NCBI RefSeq assembly: GCF_039939195.1
Contig: NZ_JBDUUH010000001.1
Location: forward strand, 868,001 to 932,000
Reading direction: 5' to 3'
DNA: 64,000 nt
Source of the DNA: Foliimonas ilicis
Lineage (GTDB): Bacteria; Pseudomonadota; Alphaproteobacteria; Rhizobiales; Rhizobiaceae
Position numbers and translations under genes: made by a program. A model generated the notes under the pieces. That model searched no databases and was not told where the DNA came from. It saw only the letters and a list, made by a program, of their open reading frames with translations. Positions 55,782-64,000 of the stretch are shown piece after piece. The first letter of the stretch is position 1. Each line of letters begins with the position of its first letter.

Positions 55782-57221
55782 ATGACTGTGAACATTCATC
55801 AAAATCTCATTGACGGCGAATGGGTCGGCACCGAAGCATCGCAAAACATCAGCCCGTCTGACACGAATGAGATGGTGGGTTTGTATGCGCAGGGGAGTAC
55901 AGAGGATACGAAGGCTGCGATTGCCGCAGCCAAGGCAGCGTTTCCGATATGGTCGCGCTCGGGCATTCTGGAGCGTAACGCCATCCTAAAGAAAGCTGCA
56001 AATGAGATACAGGCCCGTAAGCACGAATTGGGGAGGCTGCTCGCCCGCGAAGAGGGCAAAACGTTGCCGGAGGCGACCGGTGAGGTGATCCGCGCCGGGC
56101 AGATCTTCGACTTCTTCGCTGGAGAAACGCTGCGCCTTGCCGGGGAGGTGCTGCCGTCGGCACGCCCAAACATCGGAGTCGAGATCACCCGCGATCCGCT
56201 AGGCGTCATCGGTATCATAACACCTTGGAATTTCCCTATCGCGATTCCGGCCTGGAAGATCGCGCCGGCCTTGGCCTATGGCAATACGGTGGTGTTCAAG
56301 CCAGCCGATCTGGTGCCGGGATCTGCCTGGGCCATCGTTGATATTCTACACCGCGTAGGCCTTCCTAAGGGCGTGCTGAACCTTGTGATGGGTCGCGGCT
56401 CGGTTGTGGGACAAGCCATGCTCGACAGCCCGGACGTGGCCGGGATCACATTCACCGGTTCGACCGGCACTGGCAAACGCGTAGCGCTCGCCTCTATCGA
56501 GCATAACCGCAAGTTCCAGCTGGAAATGGGTGGCAAGAACCCAATGGTCGTCCTTGATGACGCCGACCTCAATATGGCAGTCGAAGCTGCCGCCAACTCA
56601 GGCTTCTTCTCTACCGGCCAGCGCTGCACTGCGTCGTCGCGCTTAATCGTCACCGAAGGCATCCACGACAAGTTCGTCGCCGCGCTAACCGAGAAGCTGG
56701 AGACATTAGTTGTCGATAATGCGCTGAAAGCGGGAACTCATATCGGCCCGGTGGTAGACGAGAGGCAGTTGCAGACGGACATGGACTTTATCGGTATCGG
56801 CAAGTCCGAAGGTGCGAAGCTTGCTTTCGGCGGCGATTTGGTTAAGCGCGACACGCGCGGCTTCTATCTGCAGCCGGCATTGTTCACTGAGGCTAGCAAC
56901 CAGATGCGTATTTCACGCGAGGAGATATTCGGTCCGGTCGTAGCGGTCATCAGGGTCAAGGATTACGACGCAGCGCTTGCCGTGGCGAATGACACGCCGT
57001 TTGGTCTTTCCGCTGGAATCGCTACAACCAGTCTAAAGCATGCAACGCACTTCAAGCGAAACTCAGAAGCCGGCATGGTGATGGTCAATTTGCCGACCGC
57101 TGGTGTCGATTTCCATGTTCCCTTCGGTGGGCGCAAAGGCTCGTCTTTCGGCTCGCGCGAGCAAGGCAGTTACGCCAACGAGTTCTACACCACTGTCAAG
57201 ACCGCCTATACGCTTGCGTGA
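55782..57221 (+). CDS. 2,5-dioxovalerate (2-oxoglutarate semialdehyde) dehydrogenase
   Basis: 479-aa NAD(P)-dependent aldehyde dehydrogenase. Catalytic E248 (FQLEMGGKNP) and C282 (STGQRCTASSR), NAD loop FTGSTGTGKRV and the C-terminal GGRKGSSFGSREQG typical of KGSADH. GGAGGAGG lies upstream of the start. It completes the conversion of KdgD product to 2-oxoglutarate and is the last gene of the operon, ending 50 nt before the right IS5-type copy. Confidence 0.92.
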   Translation: MTVNIHQNLIDGEWVGTEASQNISPSDTNEMVGLYAQGSTEDTKAAIAAAKAAFPIWSRSGILERNAILKKAANEIQARKHELGRLLAREEGKTLPEATGEVIRAGQIFDFFAGETLRLAGEVLPSARPNIGVEITRDPLGVIGIITPWNFPIAIPAWKIAPALAYGNTVVFKPADLVPGSAWAIVDILHRVGLPKGVLNLVMGRGSVVGQAMLDSPDVAGITFTGSTGTGKRVALASIEHNRKFQLEMGGKNPMVVLDDADLNMAVEAAANSGFFSTGQRCTASSRLIVTEGIHDKFVAALTEKLETLVVDNALKAGTHIGPVVDERQLQTDMDFIGIGKSEGAKLAFGGDLVKRDTRGFYLQPALFTEASNQMRISREEIFGPVVAVIRVKDYDAALAVANDTPFGLSAGIATTSLKHATHFKRNSEAGMVMVNLPTAGVDFHVPFGGRKGSSFGSREQGSYANEFYTTVKTAYTLA

Positions 57222-57272
57222 GTTGGTTGCTCAGGTTCACTTCAACCAATTTCCTTTTCAATCGTTGTAGTT

Positions 57273-58137
57273 GGACTGTTCTAATAACCGCGTTTTGACG
57301 GCTGATATAGTTTGGCTTGGAGTTTGCGCAGTTATGCGCTGCTCTTTGGCGGGATTTCCAGGGGAGCAGGTTCGTCGATCCAGCTCTGTTTACGGCTGTT
57401 GACTTCGGCAGTGAGCGTGCTGGTCAGATAGACCTGCGATCGACAGCGTGAGTTTCGCTTTCACTTCCCGATTTCCACCGTGAGAACGTCATGTGCTTTT
57501 TAGGTTTCGGAATTTCCGTTCTGCGACAACGTTTCTCGGCGCGCGTACGTATCACTGACTTACCGGCATTCACTCGGCGGGTTGGCGCCGACATCCCCCG
57601 GAGCGGGCTTCTTGTGATGCACCTTCGAGACGTGCTCGTCTATGAGGGTCTCGTTCGCGGCTGAGCGATATGCGGTATCCGCCTAGACGGAGGAGCCGGT
57701 ATTGCTGCGATCCAGCAAACCCTCGCGCAACCTGGCCCCGTCATATGCGCTCGCATCCGTGGATTTCCCACGCCGGATCAGCCGGAAGCGTCGATCAATT
57801 AAGGTATGGTTCTTGTATCCGAAGGTCGGGATGGCGAGATCAACGACCGGCAGCGTGCCGTCCTCCTGCGGCTTTGCCTTGGTGAACCTCACAGTCCAGC
57901 GCGCATCGCGGTCTGTGTGGCGCAACTTCGTGGGCTTGCTCCTCTAGGCCTCCGGTATCTTGCCGGCCTTGATGCCGGCTTTCTCCTCTTTCGTATTGCG
58001 CTGACGCGGAGCGGCAACTAGCGAGGCTGCGACGATCTGACCGGACACAGGGATATAGCCGCTGTCACGCAGCATCGTATCAAAGTGCTCGAACAGCGGA
58101 CCGATCGAACCAACAAACCAACCTTCGCCATCCTCAC
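57273..58137 (-). repeat. Inverted repeat, right copy (~865 bp)
   Basis: Inverse complement of 44905-45761 with only a few differences visible. Shared end GGACTGTTCTA. It carries the same two nonsense codons as the left copy. Confidence 0.9.
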
Positions 58138-58195
58138 CGGACCAGCCAGATCGTCTTGGCGTCGGGTACACGATCAGACAAGCCGTCCGCAAAAA
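57273..58195 (-). pseudogene. IS5-type transposase remnant, copy 2
   Basis: Reads (minus strand) LSDRVPDAKTIWLVR, then GSIGPLFEHFDTMLRDSGYIPVSGQIVAASLVAAPRQRNTKEEK, TAG (57944-57946), RDARWTVRFTKAKPQEDGTLPVVDLAIPTFGYKNH, and a second TAG (57683-57685). The N-terminal part is missing at about 58195, whereas copy 1 keeps an N-terminal stretch but lacks the segment before GSIGP. Both are dead. Confidence 0.85.
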
Positions 58196-58229
58196 CGGTA
58201 GAATATCGCGGTGCCCAGAACATACGCTT

Positions 58230-59150
58230 TTATGCGCGTCTCGCTGTCCATATCCCCGCGAGAATGATCGCGCCGCCGGCGCACTGTACCAACGTCAATG
58301 CTTCTCCGAGGACGATCCATGCCAACATACCGGCGACCGCAGGCTGTAGTAGTAGTGTGAGAGACGAGAAGCTTGCGGGCAGCCATGCAAGCGCGTGTGC
58401 GATCAGGCTTTGTCCCCCAGCCTGGCTCACCCATGACAAACCGAAGAGCATTGACCAACCTGCAATCGTCGCAGGCAGCAACGCAGGCTCCGTCGTCCAG
58501 GCGAAAGGCAGGATGCATACAGCGGCTGCGCTTGTGCTCCACATCATGATGATTGGTGCGGAGAAATTCTTCCGTGCTTTCTCCAGCATCATTACATAGG
58601 CGGCATACAGGACGGCGGCCGACAGAGCGATAGCGTCGCCCCGAATCGTGCTGGCTCCGGCGGAAAACGAGCCGCCTTGGAGCAGAACGACGCCTAGGAT
58701 AGTAGCTGCAAGGGCTAGAACGAAAATGCGTTTTGGCGCTTTGCCCAATACCAACCAGCTGTATAGAACCACAAAAACTGGTGCAAGATTCACGAGCAGC
58801 GTGGAATTCGCGACTGAAGTTAGATGAAGTGATATGTGCCACAGGGCGAGTTCGGCCCCTAGAACTACTCCGGGAAGGCTGACTGTAGCTATTTCTCGCC
58901 ATCCTGAGGGACGCTTGGATCCAATCCTTGCTTCCCTCCGCTCCAGGAACGCCAGTGGAAGTAAGGCCAGCGTGAGCCGCCAAAAGGCTGTCGAAACTGC
59001 GTCGAGCTCGGAGAGGCGGACGAAGATCGGCGAGCAGCCGATCAGAAGGCCGCCCAGTAGCAGCGCTACTAATGCCTGCTGCTTCTGCTTACCGGTCGCT
59101 TTGTCTTGAGCTGCTACAGAATGATTATTCGTTTTCTCCAACTGGCCCAC
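58230..59150 (-). CDS. EamA/DMT-family transporter
   Basis: 306-aa drug/metabolite-type exporter with ten hydrophobic segments in two EamA repeats (first GGLLIGCSPIFVRLSELDAVSTAFWRL, second AASIRGDAIALSAAVLYAAYVMMLEKAR). The duplicated NxxLVNLAPVFVVL and PAVAGMLAWIVLGEAL blocks are usual. The substrate is unknown; many relatives export amino acids or their analogues. It lies just outside the right inverted repeat. Confidence 0.9.
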   Translation of the reverse strand: MGQLEKTNNHSVAAQDKATGKQKQQALVALLLGGLLIGCSPIFVRLSELDAVSTAFWRLTLALLPLAFLERREARIGSKRPSGWREIATVSLPGVVLGAELALWHISLHLTSVANSTLLVNLAPVFVVLYSWLVLGKAPKRIFVLALAATILGVVLLQGGSFSAGASTIRGDAIALSAAVLYAAYVMMLEKARKNFSAPIIMMWSTSAAAVCILPFAWTTEPALLPATIAGWSMLFGLSWVSQAGGQSLIAHALAWLPASFSSLTLLLQPAVAGMLAWIVLGEALTLVQCAGGAIILAGIWTARRA

Positions 59151-59251
59151 CCATCTACCAAAAAACCGGCTGTTTCAGATGCGCCAGCGTGAGGCTAAAT
59201 AGTTAACTGATCAAGTCTGACAAATTGTCCTTGCCAAAACTGCGAGACCGA

Positions 59252-60508
59252 ATGGACCAGCCGTTGACCTCTCACTGTCGCCGCCAGACCCATTTGGCGG
59301 TTCTCTTGGTCCTAAGTCTTACGCACCTGCTTAACGACCTCATGCAGTCGCTGATCCCGGCCGTCTATCCCATACTCAAGGAAGCGTACGCGTTGGATTT
59401 CGTGCAGATTGGAATGATCACGCTGACCTTCCAGATTTCGGCATCACTTTTGCAGCCTATCATTGGTCATTACACTGACAGCCACCCAATGCCTTATTCG
59501 ACTGTCGTGGGAATGGCGTTCACGCTCGCGGGACTAGTCGGACTCGGCCTCGCATCGAGCTATGGATTGATACTACTGGCGGCTGCATGTATCGGTATTG
59601 GTTCCTCGATATTCCATCCCGAAGCAACGAGGATGGCACGCAACGCCTCCGGCGGTCGTCAAGGCCTCGCTCAAGGTATCTTCCAAGTAGGTGGCCAGAT
59701 GGGAGGTGCTCTGGGACCGCTTCTTGCGGCACTTGTCATTGTTCCACGCGGGCAGGCAAGTCTCACCTGGTTCGCGCTCGTTGCCTTGTTAGCTATCGGA
59801 CTGATGATATGGTCTGCGGGACGCCACATAGAGATCCGCAAGCAGGTCGCATCTGCCAAAGCAGTCGTAGACGATAAACTTTCAGGCCGCCAGCTGCACG
59901 CGCCCAAGACTGTGTTGCTCGGGCTAATTATACTCAGCCTGTTGATGTTCTCTAAGAATGCGTATGTCGAGAGCTTCCGATCCTTCTATACCTTTTATCT
60001 CATGGATCGCTTCAGCCTTCCTATTCAGACCTCACAACTGATGCTCTTTGTGTTTCTTCTAGCTTCCGCGCTAGGCGTTCTGATTGGAGGTATTCTTGGA
60101 GACAAGATTGGTCGCTATCGCGTCATCTGGATTTCAATTCTCGGGCCACTGCCCCTCACGCTTCTGCTCCCTTATGTGGGATTCGTCTGGACAGGAATTC
60201 TGACCGTTCTAATCAATCTAATTATGGCGAGCGCATTCGCCTCGATCCTTATCTACGCCATGGAGCTGGCACCCAACCGTATCGGTCTGATTGGCGGTCT
60301 GTTTTACGGCCTGAACTTTGGCATGGGTGGAATCGCCGCCGCGATGCTAGGTGGGATGGCCGACACCATAGGTATTGAACAGGTCTATCGGCTCTGTTCC
60401 CTGCTCCCGCTTGCAGGTCTTCTTGCCTGGTTCCTCCCCCGACTGGACGACCGGCATGCCGGGCAGGGAGATTGGCCAACGACAGAAAGTGGCTTTGATG
60501 ACAAGTAA
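59252..60508 (+). CDS. MFS transporter, fosmidomycin-resistance (Fsr) type
   Basis: 418-aa major-facilitator protein from ATG 59252 (a TTG at 59225 is possible). Twelve membrane segments; SLTHLLNDLMQSLIPAVYPILKEAYALDFVQIGMITLTF, FHPEATRMARNASGGRQGLAQGIFQVGGQMGGALGPL and GGILGDKIGRYRVI are typical of Fsr-like exporters. Its end overlaps the YggS-type gene by 11 nt. The exported compound cannot be told. Confidence 0.9.
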   Translation: MDQPLTSHCRRQTHLAVLLVLSLTHLLNDLMQSLIPAVYPILKEAYALDFVQIGMITLTFQISASLLQPIIGHYTDSHPMPYSTVVGMAFTLAGLVGLGLASSYGLILLAAACIGIGSSIFHPEATRMARNASGGRQGLAQGIFQVGGQMGGALGPLLAALVIVPRGQASLTWFALVALLAIGLMIWSAGRHIEIRKQVASAKAVVDDKLSGRQLHAPKTVLLGLIILSLLMFSKNAYVESFRSFYTFYLMDRFSLPIQTSQLMLFVFLLASALGVLIGGILGDKIGRYRVIWISILGPLPLTLLLPYVGFVWTGILTVLINLIMASAFASILIYAMELAPNRIGLIGGLFYGLNFGMGGIAAAMLGGMADTIGIEQVYRLCSLLPLAGLLAWFLPRLDDRHAGQGDWPTTESGFDDK

Positions 60509-61280
60509 TTCTACAGTGATCTCAGCACGGGACCATGAACGTTTTGGCTTAGATCCAGTCTCGACTTTCGAGACCAATCTTGCCTCTGTGGAAGCGCGCA
60601 TCGCTGCTGCTTGTATCCGCTCGGGACGTGATCGTAGCTCTGTTCGCCTCCTGCCCATTACAAAGACGGTGCCTGCCCACATTCTACGTCTCGCCTACGA
60701 GGCTGGTATCCGCACGTTTGGTGAGAATAAGATTCAAGAGGCCACCGGCAAACGCGAGGCTCTCAGCGATCTCTCAATTGGGTGGACCGTTGTTGGTCAC
60801 CTCCAGAGCAACAAAGTCAAATATCTGACGCGCATCGCTCGCGAGTTTCATGCTCTCGACAGTTTGAGGCTCGCAGACTTACTCAACCGTCGCCTAGAGC
60901 GAGAGGAGCGTACTCTCGATGTCTACGTTCAGGTGAATACGTCGGGCGAAGAAAGCAAGTTTGGACTCGCTCCGGACGACCTCCCGCCTTTCCTGGAGGA
61001 CCTCAGTAAATTCCCGCGCCTGCGACCCCGCGGGCTTATGACGCTTGCGCTATTCAGTCCGGACATGAAGAAAGTGCGGCCATGTTTTGCGATGCTTCGG
61101 TCATTGCGCGACCAAGCTGCCAAGCAACATCCCCGCGTTACTGGCCTTTCTATGGGGATGACGGGTGATTTCGAGGAAGCGATCGAAGAAGGCGCGACCG
61201 TCGTCCGTATCGGGCAGGCCATTTTCGGCAAACGTCCGACGCCTGACAGCATGTACTGGCCCGCCTCTGTCGACAGATAA
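60498..61280 (+). CDS. YggS/PLPBP-family PLP homeostasis protein
   Basis: 260-aa alanine-racemase-like barrel without the racemase C-terminal domain. PLP lysine K56 in LLPITKTVPAH, FGENKIQE, GHLQSNKVKYL, QVNTSGEESKFG and the phosphate loop SMGMTGDFEEAIEEGATVVRIGQAIFG are conserved. Start ATG 60498 overlaps the MFS stop, so the two are coupled; the longer frame from 60375 runs inside the MFS gene. Such proteins carry and buffer PLP. A chromosomal yggS usually exists elsewhere, so this may be an extra copy tied to a PLP-reactive compound exported by its neighbour (inference). Confidence 0.92.
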   Translation: MTSNSTVISARDHERFGLDPVSTFETNLASVEARIAAACIRSGRDRSSVRLLPITKTVPAHILRLAYEAGIRTFGENKIQEATGKREALSDLSIGWTVVGHLQSNKVKYLTRIAREFHALDSLRLADLLNRRLEREERTLDVYVQVNTSGEESKFGLAPDDLPPFLEDLSKFPRLRPRGLMTLALFSPDMKKVRPCFAMLRSLRDQAAKQHPRVTGLSMGMTGDFEEAIEEGATVVRIGQAIFGKRPTPDSMYWPASVDR

Positions 61281-61455
61281 CAAGCGAGCGCTTTTTGGAT
61301 CAGTGCGACCACAACCAAGTGGCGGACTGGTCGACCAACTTACTACTGATCGGTGGCGGACTAAACCGCGATGCGGAGCGCTCTCGTTTCGGCCGCTACG
61401 ATCCGAGAAGACTGCCGGAGACCTTTTCGGCGTTAGTGCGCGAATGCCTCGGCGG

Positions 61456-61986
61456 CTAACTTACCCGACGCTTCTCCAGCTTGCGAGCCAATGTCCTCCT
61501 ATGAAGCCCCAGCCGTCGAGCTGTTTCTGAGATATTAAATTCTGTTTCGACCAGCGTTTCGTGGATGCGTTCCCACTCCAGGTTTTTGAGGGAAGTCGGG
61601 CGACTGGCGAGAGGAACCTTGGTATTGCCTTCCGAATGATGCAGCGCCTTGATGATATCGTCAGTATTTGCCGGCTTCGCCAGATAGTTGCACGCCCCAA
61701 GTTTTATCGATTCAACAGCAGTTGCGATGCTTGCGAATCCAGTCAGCACAACGATGCGCATCGTCGTGTCGTGTTCATGCAATTCTTTTACGCAGTCCAA
61801 CCCCGACGCACCGGACAGCTTGAGATCCACCACGGCAAACTCAGGCGTCATATCCTGAAGCATGTGTGTCATCGTGGGATAGTCGCGACAAATGCACACT
61901 TCATATCCTCTCTGCTCAAAGGACCGGCGCAAGGCACTCGCTAATACGAAGTCATCTTCAACGATCAGGAGGGTGCCCTTGCTCAT
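61456..61986 (-). CDS. regA: RegA/ActR-type response regulator
   Basis: 176-aa regulator with receiver domain (D11, D12, phosphorylation Asp54 in AVVDLKLSGASGLDCV, K in LAKPA) and a C-terminal Fis-type helix-turn-helix (ETEFNISETARRLGLHRRTLARKLEKR). This is the RegA/PrrA/ActR layout, controlling respiration and redox genes in alphaproteobacteria. The start overlaps the regB stop by 4 nt, so the pair is one operon. Confidence 0.92.
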   Translation of the reverse strand: MSKGTLLIVEDDFVLASALRRSFEQRGYEVCICRDYPTMTHMLQDMTPEFAVVDLKLSGASGLDCVKELHEHDTTMRIVVLTGFASIATAVESIKLGACNYLAKPANTDDIIKALHHSEGNTKVPLASRPTSLKNLEWERIHETLVETEFNISETARRLGLHRRTLARKLEKRRVS

Positions 61987-63296
61987 TGCGTGTCACACGT
62001 GATCGTGTTCAAAGGTAGCAATAGGGAGACCTGTGCGCGACCGTTAGGGATGGCGTTTGATACCGTGGCCTTTCCGCCAAGCTTGCGTACGACATTGAAT
62101 ACGAGAAAAAGGCCAAGCCCCGCGCCGGGCCGATCTTTTGTCGAGATATATGGCTTGCCTGCATTATTTAGAACCGCGTCCGGAAAGCCCGGTCCGTCGT
62201 CCTCGATTGTGAGAAGGACATCGTCGCCGCTCCGCCGCACGGACATTGCAATCTCGGAGCGGAACGCTTCAAGCGCGTTGTCCAGCAAATTGAAGATAGC
62301 CTGCTGTAGCGTCAGATCGATTATGATGGGAACATCAGGCGTGAAGTCATTAACATAGGTCAGGGCGGCGACGCCCCTCGTCGCCTGCCATTCACGTGCC
62401 GTGTCATCAAAAAACTCATTCAATGATGTCCGGATCGTGCCTTCGCCTCTGGCTTCTCCTGCAGACGCCAGGATCCCTGAGACTATCGTCTTGCAGCGCT
62501 CGAGCTGGCTCTGCAGGTGCCCCATATCGGTGAGCAGATTTTGGTCTTTATTCAGGGCGGGCAGGTGGCTCCAGTCGTTAAGGATGACGGACAGGGTTGT
62601 CAGAGGGGTTCCAAGCTCGTGAGCTGCGCCGGACGCAAGCAAGCCCATTCGTACTACATGGTCCTCCTCGACCGCCTGCTGACGAAGCTCGGCTACCCGA
62701 GCGTCCCGCGCTGCGAGATTGCGTGTGATCCTGCCAACGAAGAGAACCAGAAGGCCCCCCACCAGCAGAAAGGAGACGTACATTCCCTGTACATGCAAGC
62801 CCGTCGGCAGATGGTCGCTCTGGAGATGAAGCTCCATGGGGACGTGAAAGAATATGAGGAAGGCAAAACAGATTGCCGTGACCACCATGATCGTCCAAGT
62901 CCGCCATCCGCGGAAAAGGACAGTGGAAATGATGATCTGAAGCAGATAGATGAAGACGAACGGATTTAACGCGCCCCCGCTCAGGTAAAGTAAAGCGGTT
63001 AGCGCTAAAACGTCTCCAAGAAGATCGACAAAGATAGCCGTCTCTGAAACCGATTGCGCGGAACGCGTCCTTGCGATCCGGACTATGTTGAGGAGAACAA
63101 GAAAGCCCACGACGCTGGCCATCTGATAGACGGGCAAGTCGATGCCCAGCCAGAATTGCACCAAGACGATGGTGACGATCTGGCCTATGATCGCGAGCCA
63201 TCGTAGCTGAACCAGAAGCAGGATGTTTTTCTGGTTGGTGCCATCACTAGGTGGAGCTCCAGGCTCGCGCCCGGTTATAGCGCGCAAGAGTGACAT
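61983..63296 (-). CDS. regB: RegB/ActS-type redox sensor histidine kinase
   Basis: 437 aa from ATG 63296; the frame is open to 63539. Six N-terminal membrane segments include the quinone-sensing heptapeptide GGALNPF (107-113), then the H-box with His226 in SGAAHELGTPLTTL, and a HATPase domain (NLLDNALEA, DDGPGF, GAGLGLFLV). Cys268 in QLERCK falls 42 residues after the His, close to the position remembered for the redox-active Cys265 of Rhodobacter RegB. It senses quinone/redox state and phosphorylates RegA. Confidence 0.93.
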   Translation of the reverse strand: MSLLRAITGREPGAPPSDGTNQKNILLLVQLRWLAIIGQIVTIVLVQFWLGIDLPVYQMASVVGFLVLLNIVRIARTRSAQSVSETAIFVDLLGDVLALTALLYLSGGALNPFVFIYLLQIIISTVLFRGWRTWTIMVVTAICFAFLIFFHVPMELHLQSDHLPTGLHVQGMYVSFLLVGGLLVLFVGRITRNLAARDARVAELRQQAVEEDHVVRMGLLASGAAHELGTPLTTLSVILNDWSHLPALNKDQNLLTDMGHLQSQLERCKTIVSGILASAGEARGEGTIRTSLNEFFDDTAREWQATRGVAALTYVNDFTPDVPIIIDLTLQQAIFNLLDNALEAFRSEIAMSVRRSGDDVLLTIEDDGPGFPDAVLNNAGKPYISTKDRPGAGLGLFLVFNVVRKLGGKATVSNAIPNGRAQVSLLLPLNTITCDTQ

Positions 63297-63704
63297 GAAT
63301 TCCCATTTTCCACCAATGCGGGCCTCACGATGCCCGCGCAGAAGATTTGAGTGTCCGCATATGCGTTTCAGCTGGTGATCGGCATGCTCATGAATGGCGT
63401 TAGATAGCCCCCCCGGTCCAAGTGGATGACGGCGCATGGAAACGAAAGTCTTTAGCGAGAGGGCTAGCTTTTTCGCGGCCCCTAAGCCTTGCTCAGAGAC
63501 GTACCAGCTGCCACCCCCGATATTTGATCGGCGATACATTACACATCATCTTTCGCGTTCGATTTTGCATCGGCAGGCGAGCAGACCCCTATGGTTGCTT
63601 CGGCTAGGCGCACGTAGTTGTGCATCTGGCCGGAGCAGTGACATCGGAAGCCGTGTTGATGAAGGGCCGGTTATGTCTAGGCGGATAGGCCGGCGGCGCT
63701 CCGT
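63297..63704. other. Intergenic region between SCO gene and regB
   Basis: About 400 bp. No gene is supportable. The regB frame is open through much of it but without conserved residues. It should contain the regBA promoter. Confidence 0.4.
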
Positions 63705-64000
63705 CTATAACTGGGTGGAGGGTGTTTCCAGCAGCACTTGCCGAATTTTTGCCACTGCATCGTCGGGATTCATGCCGTAGGGGATCATGCCCGCCACCTT
63801 GCCGTCCGTGCCGATGAGAAGGACTGAGGCAGTGTGACTGACGCTGTAACTGTCACCGGACGTGTTTACATCAGCGGTTATAAGCCAGGCGTCGGCAAAC
63901 TTACGCATCTCGCCCGTGTTTCCCGTAACGCCGACGATCCGTTCGGAGAAATTTGCCACATAAGATTGCATCGCTTCAGGGGAGTCGCGTTCAGGATCGA
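63705..64000 (-). CDS. SCO1/SenC family protein, 3' part only
   Basis: C-terminal 98 residues of a thioredoxin-fold copper chaperone for cytochrome oxidase assembly: DPERDSPEAMQSYVANF, GVTGNTGEMRKFADAW and the copper-ligand histidine in YSVSHTASVLLIGTDGKVAGMIPYG. The CxxxC part lies beyond base 64000, so the start is outside the window. SenC genes are commonly next to regBA in alphaproteobacteria, as here. Confidence 0.9.
   Translation of the reverse strand, partial: DPERDSPEAMQSYVANFSERIVGVTGNTGEMRKFADAWLITADVNTSGDSYSVSHTASVLLIGTDGKVAGMIPYGMNPDDAVAKIRQVLLETPSTQL

Overview
The window looks like a chromosomal segment of an alphaproteobacterium of the Brucellaceae (Brucella/Ochrobactrum/Pseudochrobactrum group; genus not resolved). 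Reasons: the 16S sequence, the 16S-tRNA-Ile-tRNA-Ala-23S-5S-tRNA-fMet order, a 23S helix-9 intervening stem, and the prfA-prmC-DUF4167-clpB order followed by L,D-transpeptidase and M23 peptidase genes. Assignments rest on reading the sequence and on remembered family motifs; no search was run.

1-17.1 kb is ordinary core: translation termination (prfA, prmC), the heat-shock disaggregase clpB behind a sigma-32-like promoter, two VOC-family proteins, two cell-wall enzymes, and a complete rRNA operon ending in tRNA-fMet.

17.1-35.9 kb is an accessory block between two imperfect ~128-bp direct repeats that begin in the 3' end of tRNA-fMet; each also carries an intrinsic terminator hairpin. Inside is an unusual collection. 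A MocR-type regulator, a nitrilase, a cytochrome bd oxidase of the cyanide-insensitive type and its DUF2474 small subunit form one operon. Divergent from it are a ferredoxin-like protein lacking most of its Fe-S ligands and metF. Nearby are eda/dgoA-cysE-dapA, hemA, and damaged hisC, DUF2849, cysI, argD and tyrB-like genes. The same inverted repeat, TGTATG-N9-CATAC(A/T), lies at the mocR/ferredoxin promoter, the hemA promoter and the eda/argD divergent promoter, so these look like one regulon. Most of the enzymes are PLP enzymes, Schiff-base aldolases or haem/sirohaem/Fe-S proteins, which cyanide attacks. My leading hypothesis is a cyanide- (or other carbonyl-reagent-) tolerance island with spare copies of vulnerable enzymes. 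It is partly decayed, with IS630, IS110 and IS3 insertions.

35.9-45.8 kb is a mosaic: an IS66 element with a perfect 8-bp target duplication, a DUF1348 protein, a second MocR-type regulator, a lactate-permease-family transporter, a glutamine amidotransferase-like protein, and a broken IS5-type transposase.

45.8-57.3 kb is enclosed by two nearly identical inverted copies of that broken IS5-type sequence. It holds an IS630 element, a GntR/FadR regulator and an eleven-gene operon: polar-amino-acid-type ABC transporter, carbon-nitrogen hydrolase, RraA-like protein, MOSC protein, 2Fe-2S oxidoreductase, uronate dehydrogenase, 5-keto-4-deoxyglucarate dehydratase and 2-oxoglutarate semialdehyde dehydrogenase. 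The last three feed oxidised uronic acids into 2-oxoglutarate.

58.2-64 kb carries an EamA exporter, an MFS transporter overlapping a YggS-type PLP-homeostasis gene, a RegB/RegA-type redox two-component pair, and the 3' part of a SCO/SenC copper chaperone that runs off the window.
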